Below, piece after piece: positions 34,828-45,100 of a stretch of 64,000 nt of DNA. The position numbers were made by a program, and so were the translations under genes. The number at the start of each line of letters is the position of its first letter. Positions within the stretch are counted from its first letter, which is position 1. This DNA comes from Isochrysis galbana (lineage: Eukaryota > Haptophyta > Isochrysidales > Isochrysidaceae). The notes below the pieces were generated by a model. That model was not told where the DNA came from, searched no databases, and saw only the letters and a program-made list of their open reading frames with translations. The DNA lies in contig CM030931.1 in the NCBI GenBank assembly GCA_018136815.1, positions 8,358,557 through 8,422,556 on the forward strand, read 5' to 3'.

Positions 34828-36738
34828 TCAAAGAACGAACGAACGACTACGGGATCTCACGACTATAACTGAGGCATGTTCTATAGCTTCCTCCTTCTCA
34901 CTTGTTTCGTCCGCGGGTTGCTCGTCTTTAGGTGACTGGGGAAGTGGTGAGTGAATAGCGTCGTCAAAAATAGGTGACGGAATGGGGAGCGTGTCATGCG
35001 CAAATCGTGAGGAGTTGAAGAGTTTGAGTCGACGTGGTCTCATTTGCCACAATCCGCTTGCAAGCCAGCTCAGACGAGACGGTCCAAAGACACCATCGGC
35101 CTCTTTGCTGTGGCAATCATCTGGGGGATGCGACGCAAAGAACCGCCAGCGCCGCAACATGCCAGCTACGAAAGTGCATGGCGACAGTAGCGCTTTAGCG
35201 AGAGGCGCTGTCAAACGGTATAACAAGTATGGTGAGAGCATGAGCGCAGACACTGAGGTGATGACGCAAGTGGAGACGAGGCGTGCATAATGGTGTGGTA
35301 GGTAAGAGAGGGCCCCTGCCACCGGTGGTGGGGGTGGCGGACGGAGTAGAAGTGCCTGCATGAGAAATTCCAACATGTACGAGGAGCGGTGCGAGAGCAG
35401 AGTAAGAGTTGTCTCTTGTAGGCGTGTAATGGGCGGCCGTTCCAATGGTCCTCCACCTTTCCCTCTTTCGTCTGCCGCCGCCAAGCGTGCGCGCAAGTAT
35501 CCGAGTTGCTCGGGTGTCACCTCTATTGCCTTGGCTGCCGTCAGTAGAGCGCCAGAGCTAGCGCAATCAACTGCCGACTGCAGGATGAGCCCAAAGCTGA
35601 CACCAACAGCATCCTCTCCATGAGGTCCAATGCGAAGGGCGATCTCCGGGGCACATGAAGCAATCAAAGCCAGTGAGATTCTGAGGTGACCTGCAGCTAG
35701 GTTGGAAAGCCGAGATCCAGCCCTACCACCCCCACCATTCCGCCCTGAGCCAGAAGCAGAGAGCAGTGCCGTGGGAGAGGGGCGAAGAAGTAGAATATCC
35801 CAGCAAAGCAAGAGAGTCATGATTGGTAGTTGGTTGACAAAACAGGGGGGAAACCACTTGTAAGCGACCAGGGACAAGACCGCCAGGGCGTCCGTTTCAC
35901 TAAGTACATCCGGCGCAAATAGCTGAGGGATTTCCCGTCGGGCGAGTTGCTGGAGTACTTGTATCTCGCGCTGGAGGCCAATCATCCTTGGCGGCGTGTA
36001 GAAATCACCGGGGAGAATGCCCTCGACCAAGGCAACAAAGGTCCAGAATGCAGCTTCCTCACCAGCCACGAAGGTCGTCTCGTGAAGAGAACCAAGCTCA
36101 GCGGCGGATAATCTGGATGGCACCAAGCTGCGTTCACCATGCCCAATTTTTTCAGGCGTCACAGGTTTCCTGCCTACCTTTGAATCTGTAGGCGAGATAG
36201 GAATTGGTGGTGCCCCATGGCCCATGACAGCAAGCAGCACGGATGCAATGAAATTCATCCCCTGACAGTATCCGCTGGATTGATGCCGTGCGCACCATGC
36301 GCGTAGCATGCGGTCGATCGCCGCACGGTGCGCTGTCTGGTCGTGAGGCGAGGGAGCGATGCGCTCCAAATCATCCACTCCAGAACGGCACACATCGAGC
36401 TGAATCTGTTCGGAGTCATCATCTGAGATGGGCCTGGCCAAGAGCTCATCATATGCCTCGCCTGTGGCGATCGCCTCCTTTGCTAGTGTCATAGCGCCGG
36501 TCCGCAACGGCCACTTTCGGGCGCAGCGCTGCAGGAAGATCTGCAGCGGCGGCCCCTCCTGCGATGGACAACTGCTTGACGGGGTTGGGCAGCCGACCTC
36601 GCTGATCGAGAGCCGGTGATGGGCGTTGTCGGTCGATGCTCCACCGGTTGAACATGAGGAAGTAGGGGAGTAGGAGAAGCGCGGCATCACGCTGTCGAAG
36701 CTCACCTGGATGCGCGGCGGCTTGCTTGGCAGCACCAT
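34828..36738 (-). CDS. TBC-domain Rab GTPase-activating protein
   Basis: TBC proteins switch off Rab GTPases by a dual-finger mechanism. 636 residues, one exon, start at 36738. Both catalytic residues are visible: Arg118 in EQIQLDVCRSG (the IxxDxxR motif) and Gln159 in SSGYCQGMNFIAS (the YxQ motif), so the GAP should be active. Other TBC features: EEAAFWTFVALVEGILPGDF, LSLVAYKWFPPCFVNQLPIM and LLLCWDILLLR. Gly/Ser-rich and acidic loops are inserted (about 190-220 and 350-370). After the TBC domain (about 65-450) a tail with hydrophobic segments (SYLPHHYARLVSTCVITSV, SALMLSPYLLYRLTAPLAKA) could associate with membrane, followed by an acidic end. The Rab substrate is unknown. Confidence 0.9.
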   Translation of the reverse strand: MVLPSKPPRIQVSFDSVMPRFSYSPTSSCSTGGASTDNAHHRLSISEVGCPTPSSSCPSQEGPPLQIFLQRCARKWPLRTGAMTLAKEAIATGEAYDELLARPISDDDSEQIQLDVCRSGVDDLERIAPSPHDQTAHRAAIDRMLRAWCARHQSSGYCQGMNFIASVLLAVMGHGAPPIPISPTDSKVGRKPVTPEKIGHGERSLVPSRLSAAELGSLHETTFVAGEEAAFWTFVALVEGILPGDFYTPPRMIGLQREIQVLQQLARREIPQLFAPDVLSETDALAVLSLVAYKWFPPCFVNQLPIMTLLLCWDILLLRPSPTALLSASGSGRNGGGGRAGSRLSNLAAGHLRISLALIASCAPEIALRIGPHGEDAVGVSFGLILQSAVDCASSGALLTAAKAIEVTPEQLGYLRARLAAADERGKGGGPLERPPITRLQETTLTLLSHRSSYMLEFLMQALLLRPPPPPPVAGALSYLPHHYARLVSTCVITSVSALMLSPYLLYRLTAPLAKALLSPCTFVAGMLRRWRFFASHPPDDCHSKEADGVFGPSRLSWLASGLWQMRPRRLKLFNSSRFAHDTLPIPSPIFDDAIHSPLPQSPKDEQPADETSEKEEAIEHASVIVVRSRSRSFVL

Positions 36739-37900
36739 CGGTGGGGCAGAGATGGACGGCGCGCAGCGCTCGCTCTGCTGGCGGGCGCCTCTACCTGCTA
36801 CAGATTCTTGCTCTTTAATAAAATAGTACTCCGTCTATACCCAACTCCTAACAACTTTGTCCTTCCCTACGGTATTTTTCCACTCTGGCTGCATGGGCCC
36901 CCACCCAAGGCGCCGGCGGCCTCAACCCCGACTTATCCTGTAAACAGTCGCGGGACTTACTTACCGAACTATTTTTCGGTGGGAGCTCACCCCCTTCTCC
37001 GCGCTCTTTCTCCCCTATCATGCGGCACGCGCGATGGCGCGCCTGCGGCAGCGGCAGGCTTGCAGCTGCCCACTAGCGACCCCTGGAAGCTCCTGGAGGC
37101 CGGCTCAGGGGGCAGAAAGACCAGAAGCGTTTATTTGTCCCCATCTCCTGGCGCGCGCAGCGCGCTAGAGAACCGGAGATGCGCTTCACTATCATCAATG
37201 CTCCCCCCCCCCCTCCACGCGTACGCGTGTACGCGTACGCCCATAAATGCGCAAAACTACCCCCTGTTTCCCGCATTTACGTACGCTCGTAAACGTAAAA
37301 TCTTATTAGTCGGGGGACTTGCTTGTGGTGTAAGTCCGGATGCTCAGCACGCTCGGCGCCGCGCATAGATACGTGCATGCGTCCGTTCCGGTGGCCGGTG
37401 GCTGGTGGGCCCCGCGAGCACGAGCACGCGCCTTGCTTACGCCCAAAGGCCATAGAGCCACGTTGCGTGGGCTTGTGGCGCGCTGCTAGGGTACTTGCGT
37501 CTTGGCGCTGTACCGCCGCAGTACGCGCTTGGACGATTGGCTGCTCTTGCCTGAGAGCCAGGAGAGCGTGAGCGAGCGCTGGGGGTCGGTCCGGCGAGCC
37601 GAACCTCGTGGCTCCGCAGGGACGTGACTCACTGGACATGAAAAAATAGCGCCTCCTCCCCCACTCTTGACAAGTGCGTGTAACGGAAACTGTGGGTGGG
37701 GGCTGGTGGCAACCGGCGATAAAAAAATGGGACGGTAAAGGAGCGTGGGGCGGAACAAGAGCATTGCCCTAGTCTAGTTGCACACCGAAGGCTCGTGACT
37801 CGCGACATTAGCCGTATCAAGCCAGTGCTTGGTGATCCCTAGTGCAAACACAGCACGTCTGTACGGTCAGCATGAGGATACACAGGTTGCCCTCGCAAAC
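36739..37900. other. Intergenic, no supported gene
   Basis: ORFs in this region lack recognisable content. A short palindromic GTACGCGTGTACGCGTACG lies at about 37220-37238. Confidence 0.4.
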
Positions 37901-38364
37901 TCACACTTCTGCAGCAAGGCCTTCTCCTCCAAAGAGCGGCGGTGCAGCAGTCCCTCTACTCGAGGTGCGTTGATCTTGTGGGAGCAACGGCGTTCGTTCC
38001 AACGACGAGGCTGCCATGAAATATGGCGCTGTGTGGATTGGAGGCGGCACATCACGTGGCCGAGGAGCAGGCAGAGCAAAATATAGAGTACAAGCACAAG
38101 CGCAACAGCAAAAGTAGATTGATAACAATGCAAAAAGGGGGACAAAGATAGGCGTCCACGTTGTGAGGAAACCGTCTAATCGGAGCAAAACAAGGATCGC
38201 GAAGATAGAGGCTGCAACAATGAGCGACAAGCGCAGGCATGCCCATTGCTTGGTGACCGCCGCGGCCTCCGTTCCGTTGTGCGCTGTTGTAATGACAGTA
38301 GCCAAGGCCTCCACAACCTCAAGAATCGAAAGTAGCCAAACCGGCAAGGAAATGATGAACCACG
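37901..38364 (-). CDS. TMEM185-like multi-span membrane protein, 5' end in gap
   Basis: Coding enters from the 100-N gap and runs to a stop at 37901. It has at least three hydrophobic helices: WFIISLPVWLLSILEVVEAL, RLSLIVAASIFAILVLLRLD and TPIFVPLFALLSIYFCCCAC. The LLRLDG(F)xxxWxxIFVPLF pattern is that of the TMEM185/Tmemb_185A family, found across eukaryotes with unknown biochemical role. The tail is soluble and ends FGGEGLAAEV. The open frame on the other side of the gap (38465-38800) is Arg/Pro-rich and I do not think it belongs to the same protein. Confidence 0.65.
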
Positions 38365-38464
38365 NNNNNNNNNNNNNNNNNNNNNNNNNNNNNNNNNNNN
38401 NNNNNNNNNNNNNNNNNNNNNNNNNNNNNNNNNNNNNNNNNNNNNNNNNNNNNNNNNNNNNNNN
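38365..38464. other. Assembly gap (100 N)
   Basis: Run of 100 N inside the TMEM185-like gene. Confidence 0.99.
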
Positions 38465-39119
38465 CGCGCACTGCCCCCCCAATTCGCAATTCGACCCCTT
38501 CGAGCCCTGTAGCCGATCTGCTGACCGGCCGCGCTTGCCAAGAGAGACGCCAACGCTGACTTCTCTGCCAGGGAAGCTTGCTGCGAGGCGGGTGTGGGCT
38601 AAGGCGGGGTCAGGTGCTGGGTATGGCACACCCAGGCCAAGGCCGGGCGGGGGGCTCGCGCTGCGCGCGCGCTGCTCGCACCTGGCTTCTGGCGCTCGTC
38701 TGGGCGCTGCGAAGGGGGGGAGTGCGAGAACGACCTGGAGGCGAGCGCGGCGAGCGTGAAGGGGCACATCGCGGCAGGCAGCGTGGGGGGGACTTACCAC
38801 TGGTATTGGCCGCGCGAGTATACCCCTGTGGCACGCTGGACGCTGGGCTGCCAGAGCAAGGAGTGGGGGGAAGGGGGGGGAGGGGAGCGGCGCGCGGCGG
38901 GCCTCCGCGGCCGCTGCAGCGGCTAAGTCCCCGGCACCCGGGGAGATAGCCGCTGGAGCGAGCCCTTATTGTCACCTTTTGGTACCAGAATCCGATCCTT
39001 CCCCCCGCGCGGAATACAATACATATGAGAAAAAGTAAAAAGACGCCACTCGCTATGCTGCTCTGCGCTGCGCGCTGGCCACTCCTTGCCCCACCCCCCA
39101 CCCCCTCCTGGCCCTGCCC
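38465..39119. other. GC-rich intergenic DNA
   Basis: Possible 5' part of the TMEM185-like gene, but no conserved coding content is visible. Confidence 0.3.
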
Positions 39120-39720
39120 ATGGACCCCACCGCGCATTACAATGCCGCTCTGCGTGAGCAGGCCGTCGCGCGAGTGCGGCAGTTCCGGAGCGATCGCCGC
39201 CTGCGCGGCCACCCGCCCGCGCCCGAGCCCATGATGGCCGCCCTTGCGTTCACCCAGTCCGCCCTACGCCTACGCCTGCCCCAGCACCGTGACCGCCTCC
39301 TGTAGCTGCTCCACAGGTGGCAGTGTGGCGAGGCGGAGCTGGCGCAGGCAGAGGCCTAAGCAACGTGGGAGGAGGGCCGGCGGCGCAGCAGCGATTTGTT
39401 GCGCAGCGTAGGCGGCAGTGCATCGCATTCAGGGGGCGCAGAGCCATCGCGCCTCGACACGCTAAGGTGCGATCGCTGTGCGCGGGGCATGTGCCCCACT
39501 CCAGCCCTGTCTGCTGCCCCAGCCTTGTTCCTCGCGCTCCTCGTAGCTCGTAGCTAACACCTAACACCTAACCATATTGTTCTGCATTTCGCAGGCATCC
39601 CCGCGGCAGCCACATCGCCACCAAGAAGCACAACATGATCTCGGACTCGGGGCAACGTCTACTCCCTGTCGAAGTTCCTGCAACCCCGGAAACCCCCTCG
39701 TAGGAATCGCCGAAAGCGCG
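39120..39720 (+). CDS. Possible small two-part gene of unknown function
   Basis: An ATG at 39120 preceded by a C-rich stretch gives MDPTAHYNAALREQAVARVR, then QFRSDRRLRGHPPAPEP, and stops at 39303. Downstream, after TTCTGCATTTCGCAG (a good acceptor at about 39594), there is HPRGSHIATKKHNMISDSG and, one base shifted, NVYSLSKFLQPRKPPRRNRR. These may be exons of one basic protein. The donor and the frame joining them were not resolved, and no family is recognised. Confidence 0.25.
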
Positions 39721-40730
39721 AGCCACGAGGCAGCGTGACGTGAGGCGTAGGCTCAGTACGGGTGCGTCGTTCAGGATGCGTGTAAATGGTCGACATTGTG
39801 CTGGTATGTTTGTTGTGCTTCACTCACACACGTGCTTGGCCTGTCTCCTATCTAGTGTCAGTCTGCTCGTGCTCGTGAGTGAGAGTGATAGTGAGTAAGG
39901 GTTCGTAGTATGGTAAGTGCGGCTAGATGTCAATCCATAGTCAATAGTTTTATTTAGTTCTAGTTTAGTTGCAGGCAAACGCGCCAACGCCCCTCCGGTC
40001 GAATGTGCGTAGCACCCAATCCGGGAGATAGTCATAATCATAATGATTGTTATGATTTATTATATCCCCATCTACATATATAGAGCTCACAGCTCACAGC
40101 TACCTGTAGTTCCGGTGGGAGTGTAATTGAAATTTTGTGATTGATGATTGATTGTCTTATTGTCTTGCATCCAACTAGGTGTTAGGTGGTAGTGGTGGTG
40201 GGTGGGAGGCCAGGCAATCAGGTGGCGGCATTGATTATGCTATGGCTATGACCTCGCTCGCATGCTCACTCACCGCGCGCGCGCAGCGCGCAGCCCTCTG
40301 TTCCGGACATAGGGGTCTCCTAGAAACACGGTGAAAAACACTGTTTTTGACTTCCGTAGAAATACGCTGTTCCTGCGTTTAACACCTAGGCTCTGGCCCA
40401 GCTGTGGCCGGCACGGTTGGGCGGGACGAAGCCGCAACAGCCCCCCCTTCCCCCTTCCCCCTCCCCCCAGACCCCTCTTTGGAGAGGCCCTTGGGTGCTG
40501 TTGCCCTGCCAGCAGGTGTTCCCTCGCTGGAAGCCGCCGTGCCTTTCGCGGCCCATCCCGCGAGGCTCCTGACGCTCGCGCGAACCCCCCCCCATCCTCG
40601 TCCGTCGGGGACATTTCTATCTACTACTACTGGACCACGTTGACTAGACTAGGCTATGAATATCTGGCCGATACCTGTTACCGTTGTCCACCGGCTTAGG
40701 GGCAGCAGCATGGAGGAGAAGAAACTACCT
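39721..40730. other. Intergenic, no supported gene
   Basis: AT-richer around 39900-40160. No gene recognised. Confidence 0.4.
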
Positions 40731-40972
40731 CTCCCTTCATCCCTTTCTCCTTCTCCCTCTATTTCCCTCTCTATCTTTCTCTCCCTCCCTCCCCTCCCTC
40801 CCTCCTCCCTCCCTCTCTCTTCCCCTCCTCCCTCCCCTCTCTCCCCCGCCTCCCCTCCCCCTCCCCCTCCCCCTCCCTCCCCCTCCCTCCTCTCCCTCTC
40901 TTTCTCTCTCTCTTGCTCTGTCCCTTCCTTTCTCTCTGTCTCCCTCCCTCACCCTCCTCCCCCTCGATAAGG
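40731..40972 (+). promoter_or_regulatory. Polypyrimidine leader of the coiled-coil gene
   Basis: Almost uninterrupted C/T over 240 bp, ending 60 bp before the ATG at 41032. It keeps the frame open upstream, producing a spurious N-terminal Ser/Pro/Leu extension. Confidence 0.55.
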
Positions 40973-41031
40973 CGAGACGAGGGAGTCTGTGCCCGGCCCC
41001 AGTGCCCTCAACTCTTAGCAGCAGCCATCAC

Positions 41032-42543
41032 ATGGCCGATGCGGAGGTAGTGCCGGCGGCGGCGCAGCTGAGCGAGGTTCCGACGAGCGAAGTCAAGTCG
41101 CCCGCTGCGCCAGATACCGCCGCGGCTGCCGCTGAAATACCGCCGCCTGCGCCCGCACAGGCGGAGTGGCCGTCCCACTCCGAATCCAAGCCGAGCACTC
41201 CACAGGCTGCTGCGCCTGCGGCTTCCGCGCGGGACGAGCCCGAGCTCAAAAGTACGAGTGCACAGCTTACTACCGATCGAACGCAACCTGCTGCTCCGGC
41301 GCCAGCGAGTGCTGCTGCAAAGCACGTGGCATCACCAACGGCTCCATCGGCTCAAGCAGCACCCCTCGTTGCGACCGCTCAAATTGCGCATGCGCCATGG
41401 GTTGAGCCATCAGCTGCTCAGGTTGCGCATCCTCGTGCAGATTCCGACGGCGAGGCACATCTGCAAGCCATCATTGACCGGCTGCACGCGGAGATGCAGG
41501 CGAAGTCGTCGAAACTCGCCACACAACAGCATGAGCTGCTAGAGCAAAAAATGATTGTTGAGCGGATGCAGTCCGAGCTTGAGACGGTGCGTGCCCAACT
41601 CGTGGAGCGTGACCGCCATATGGAGCGGCTCGCTAACGACGCAACGAATGTCGACAACATCGATCTGCCCGAGCTGCAGCGGCGGCATCGTATGTTGGCA
41701 GCCGCCTACCGTGCAGATCGTCGGCGGCTCGAAGTGACTGAGGCCCGCATGCACGAGATGCGCGCTTCTCTCATGACGCAGGAGTCTCTGCAGACGGCCT
41801 ACAATCAGCTGAAGAGCGCCCACACGCACCAAGCTCGCGTTGTGCAGCGGTTGCAGGAGCAGATACGCGAAGGGGCGCACAAGGAGTCTCGTAGCAAGGG
41901 AGAGGACGAGAAGCGAATCCAGAAATATCGGCACACGATCAAACAGCAAGAGACGATTATCCAGAAGCTTGAGGGGCTGCTCTCAGTCGCGATGAAGGAT
42001 GTACGGCGCGCCAAGGCGCAAGACCCGGAGCTGGAAGGTCTCAAAACTCAGCTCAGTAAAGCGCAGGGCGAAATCGAGAGGCATAAGCATGATATGGAAT
42101 TGGTGCGGCAAGAGGCCCAGAAGCAGAAGGAGCTAGTGATGAATGCCGCTCCGCAGCCCAATTATGCGAGCGAGGAGCAGGTGAAGCTCCTCATGCGCGC
42201 TGAACGTGCTGAGCGACGTGCGGCAGCGGTCGAGGAAGAAATGACCGAGATGGCAAGGCAGAATGCTCGCGAGATCGCCGCGCTAAAGCTCAAACTCTCG
42301 GAGAAGGACGCGCAGATTGCTGGTGGGTTTGGATCGAGCAGTGCACTGATGCTCAACGACTTGTCGATGAGCGGGCCACAGGAGGAACTGCGCCGGTCAA
42401 TGAGCGAACGTCCTGGAGAGAGGACGCTGCTGCAGCCGCTGAGCTCAGCACGCAGACAAAGCCCTAGACTAGATCCACTCTTCATTCCTGGAGCCTCTGC
42501 TTCACCTACCTCAAAGATAGGTGGTGAGGCCGTTTGGGGATGA
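41032..42543 (+). CDS. Coiled-coil protein, possibly CCDC33-related
   Basis: 503 residues from the ATG at 41032 (MADAEVVPAAAQLSEVPTSE), one exon. The frame is open to 40684, but that extension is translated simple sequence. Residues 1-140 are Ala/Pro-rich and disordered; residues about 145-440 are nearly continuous coiled coil (LQAIIDRLHAEMQAKSSKLA, VERMQSELETVRAQLVERDR, EDEKRIQKYRHTIKQQETII, EIERHKHDMELVRQEAQKQK). The segment KYRHTIKQQETIIQKLEGLL resembles the conserved coiled coil of CCDC33, a cilium/peroxisome-linked protein, but coiled coils mislead easily. The tail is Ser/Arg-rich. Given the ODA docking gene in the window the cell is ciliated, so a ciliary role is possible. Confidence 0.6.
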   Translation: MADAEVVPAAAQLSEVPTSEVKSPAAPDTAAAAAEIPPPAPAQAEWPSHSESKPSTPQAAAPAASARDEPELKSTSAQLTTDRTQPAAPAPASAAAKHVASPTAPSAQAAPLVATAQIAHAPWVEPSAAQVAHPRADSDGEAHLQAIIDRLHAEMQAKSSKLATQQHELLEQKMIVERMQSELETVRAQLVERDRHMERLANDATNVDNIDLPELQRRHRMLAAAYRADRRRLEVTEARMHEMRASLMTQESLQTAYNQLKSAHTHQARVVQRLQEQIREGAHKESRSKGEDEKRIQKYRHTIKQQETIIQKLEGLLSVAMKDVRRAKAQDPELEGLKTQLSKAQGEIERHKHDMELVRQEAQKQKELVMNAAPQPNYASEEQVKLLMRAERAERRAAAVEEEMTEMARQNAREIAALKLKLSEKDAQIAGGFGSSSALMLNDLSMSGPQEELRRSMSERPGERTLLQPLSSARRQSPRLDPLFIPGASASPTSKIGGEAVWG

Positions 42544-43900
42544 GCCCAGTTTAGGTGTGGTAGGCGATTGCCACGTGCCTCCATGGAACCGGGATGACGA
42601 AGACGGCATGAAAGAGAATAGGGCTCGCAAGCAAGATGCCCACACCGTCGTGCTCCAGGTAGCACATGGGAAGAAGGGGAGATGGTATGAAAAAGGTCGT
42701 CGGAGGAATGGTGCAGCCGCCCTCCTCGCGCTGCCTCATCTTCAGTACACCGTCGATGGTGGTGGCATTGCTAGTCGATCATCTTCCCCTTTCAATAGTC
42801 AATTATCTCGCAGCGCACGTACGCGAGCCTGCTTGAACTTGAATGTTGAATGGCAACAGCACTTGCGCTTGCGAGCGCTATTGCGATTGGTTGCCGAACC
42901 GCGCGCGCACTGCTAGCTACCGGCCTACGGGTCCGGCGGGCACAACTTAATTTTTACTTTGTTGCGGGTAAAGGGGGGCCTGGTATACTTGTACGCTCCC
43001 CATTAGGTTTTCCCGCGCGACTCCCTCTCCGTCGCCGCGCCCCAATCCCAATTCCCACTCCCTTACACTGTCCCAATCGGTCCGTCTGCCCATCTCCTCT
43101 CCCCCTCCCCGGCCCCTCACGGAAGCTCTCTCCCCCCTCCTCTCCCGTCTCTCCCCCGAGCGCTTCCTTGAATTTCCGGCCTCTTTCCGTCTTTCTTTTC
43201 CCCCGTGTTTCCCCCTGTGGTAGGTGGGCTTCAGTGGGGGGGGTGAGCTGTGGCTGTGTGTGTGCTGAGGTGGGACTGTAACAGCTGTTGTTCCATACAG
43301 AGGGGATGCGGGGCACGGCGTCGTGACGCGTGACGTGGGGCGGCGCGAGGAGCAGTGGAGCAGTGTCGCTGGCCGGTGGACTGGCCTCAGGAGGTTGCTC
43401 CTCGGGGCGGGACGACATGGAGGGCAAGGGGTCAGACGGGACACGGAGCGCGCGCAGACTAGAGAGAGACTGCACAAAAGACGTGGGGAGAAGACGCGGG
43501 AACGGGAGGACGCATAAGGAAACGAGGGCGGAAACTAACGTACCCGAGGCGGGAGGCGGGAGGCGGGAGGCGGGAGGGGGAAATGAACGGGGGAGGAGAA
43601 CGCGGAAGGAGGGAAAGGGGGGGGGCGGCGGTCTCCGAGGGGAACGTGGGGGACAAGGGGGGAATAGGAAACAAGGAAGGGGCCGCGGAGACGTGAAGGG
43701 AAGGGAAGGAAGGGATGCGGGATCCGCGGGAATGAACACTGGGGGGTACCGAGAGGGAGAGGGAAGCCGACGAAGCGAGGCGGGTCGGCGAGAGGAGGCA
43801 ACCTAAAGATAGAGCGGGCATCGAGAAGAGAGAGGGAGCCGGCGGAGCAGGGCGGGTCGGCGGAGGTGGGCCCGCAACCTAAAATTAGGACGAGGCGGGC
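42544..43900. other. Spacer: 3' flank, then C/T- and G-rich simple sequence
   Basis: 43020-43210 is C/T-rich and 43540-43720 is G/A-rich with four tandem GGGAGGCG units (43553-43582). Overlapping ORFs on both strands reflect composition only. Confidence 0.5.
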
Positions 43901-44079
43901 ATGCTGTTCCCCCCCCCCTACCCGCAACACCCCCTCCTCCCCCGCGTGACTTTTCGCTCGGTGTCCCGTATACGCTCTGCGCCATCGCTCGAGCGTCCTC
44001 CACGCTCCTCCCGTCACCTCCTGTCTCTGCCCTCATGCTACCTCGTTCTCGTTCCCGTTCTCGTCCCTCGTTCTCAACA

Positions 44080-44586
44080 CTACCTCAATACCAAACCTCT
44101 CCACTCCCTCAGCCCCAGCCTATCCATCCCGACCCGCCCAGCCATGTCCGCTCCATCGTCGCGCTCGCCCTCGCCCAAGCCCGTCCTCCCGCCTTTCTCT
44201 GCTGAGGAGGTGGTCCAGCCCGTCATTTGCCACCCCCCAACTTCCGCCGCGCCTCTCGCCGCTTCCCTTCCGACCCCTCCGTTCCCATCTGAGGCAGTGG
44301 TAACCTCGGATCCGTCAAAGGCGCAGTACGCGCAGCCGTTGGCGTCGGTCCACTCCTTGACGTCGCGGTCTAAGTCGTCGAGAGGCGGCGCCGTCATGGT
44401 GGCATCCGAGGGACGGCAGCGCGTGAGCCTCTCAGAGCCCATCCAGCCCATCCAAACCACGCCCGCGCAAGCGCGCGGGGTGGCGAGCACTGGCACCGAA
44501 CAGGTTGCCCCCATGGCTCTGCGTAGCATGCAGGGGGTCTTTGAGACCCCCTCCAACAGTGGGAAACCCTCCCACCCCGAGAGCAC
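44080..44586 (-). pseudogene. Minus-strand relic carrying the Gag Cys-rich segment
   Basis: A minus-strand frame includes TRCRPSDATMTAPPLDDLDR, then DVKEWTDANGCAYCAF, nearly identical to the Gag tail at 8488-8592 (which has APRLDDL). Outside this stretch the frame is Gly/Ala/Glu-rich and unrelated to Gag. The shared DNA (about 112 bp, 44319-44430) differs at only three sites, two of them silent in the Gag frame. It is either a second Gag-type gene remnant or a recent copy inserted into unrelated sequence. Confidence 0.6.
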
Positions 44587-45100
44587 CTCATGTGGGAGGG
44601 CAGCTCAGCTGCCCTCCCCATGGTGGAAACCTCTACCATCAGTGCACCCAACATGGGAGGGCACTTCACAACCATCAATCTCCTACGGAGAGCAACTTGT
44701 GCCTCTGTTTTTCAACATGTTGACTCACTTCTCGTTTTCACCCCACTCCTGTGGGCCACAAGAACCTACAACTCAGTGCCCTGCCTTGGGCTTGGGCCCT
44801 CCTTCAACACTTGACTCCCTCTCCTACTCTCCCTTCCCTCTAGAACCAACCCAAACAGCACGAACCTTCTCGCCCTCTGTTCAAAGCACCAAAAATTTCA
44901 ACTCAAGACCTTTGTTGATACACTTCACGTTTTCACCCCACTCTTGTGGGCCACAATTACCTACAACTCAGTGCCCTGCCTTGGGCCCTCTTCCAACACT
45001 TCACTCCCTCTCCCACTCCCTCTTCCAACTACAACTAACCCAAGAAGCACAAACCCCCTTGCCCTCTGCTTCAAGCACCAAAAATTTCGACTCAAGATAA
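44143..45100 (+). CDS. Uncertain ORF with internal tandem duplication
   Basis: From the ATG at 44143 (MSAPSSRSPSPKPVLPPFSA) a frame runs to 45100, 318 residues. The first 50 residues are Ser/Pro-rich and resemble the ORF start at 1317. Residues about 60-95 are the antisense translation of the Gag fragment. The C-terminal third is two tandem copies of one unit: HFSFSPHSCGPQEPTTQCPA and HFTFSPHSCGPQLPTTQCPA, each ending STKNFxSR. No domain is recognised. The mosaic suggests decayed mobile DNA more than a host gene. Confidence 0.25.
44727..45100. repeat. Tandem duplication, two units of about 180-200 bp
   Basis: Unit one (about 44727-44915) and unit two (about 44926-45100) share TTTTCACCCCACTC, GTGGGCCACAA, ACTCAGTGCCCTGCCTTGGG and AAGCACCAAAAATTTC in order, with small indels. 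Confidence 0.85.

Noticed and set aside
37220..37238. Palindromic GTACGCGTGTACGCGTACG as a regulatory site
   Set aside because: Isolated, not near a supported start, and no second copy was seen.
38465..38800. Joining the Arg/Pro-rich frame across the gap to the TMEM185-like protein
   Set aside because: The frame continues only because N is translated as X; the sequence lacks membrane helices or family motifs.
42954..43806. 261-residue minus and 158-residue plus ORFs
   Set aside because: Mirror-image products of C/T- and G/A-rich simple sequence.
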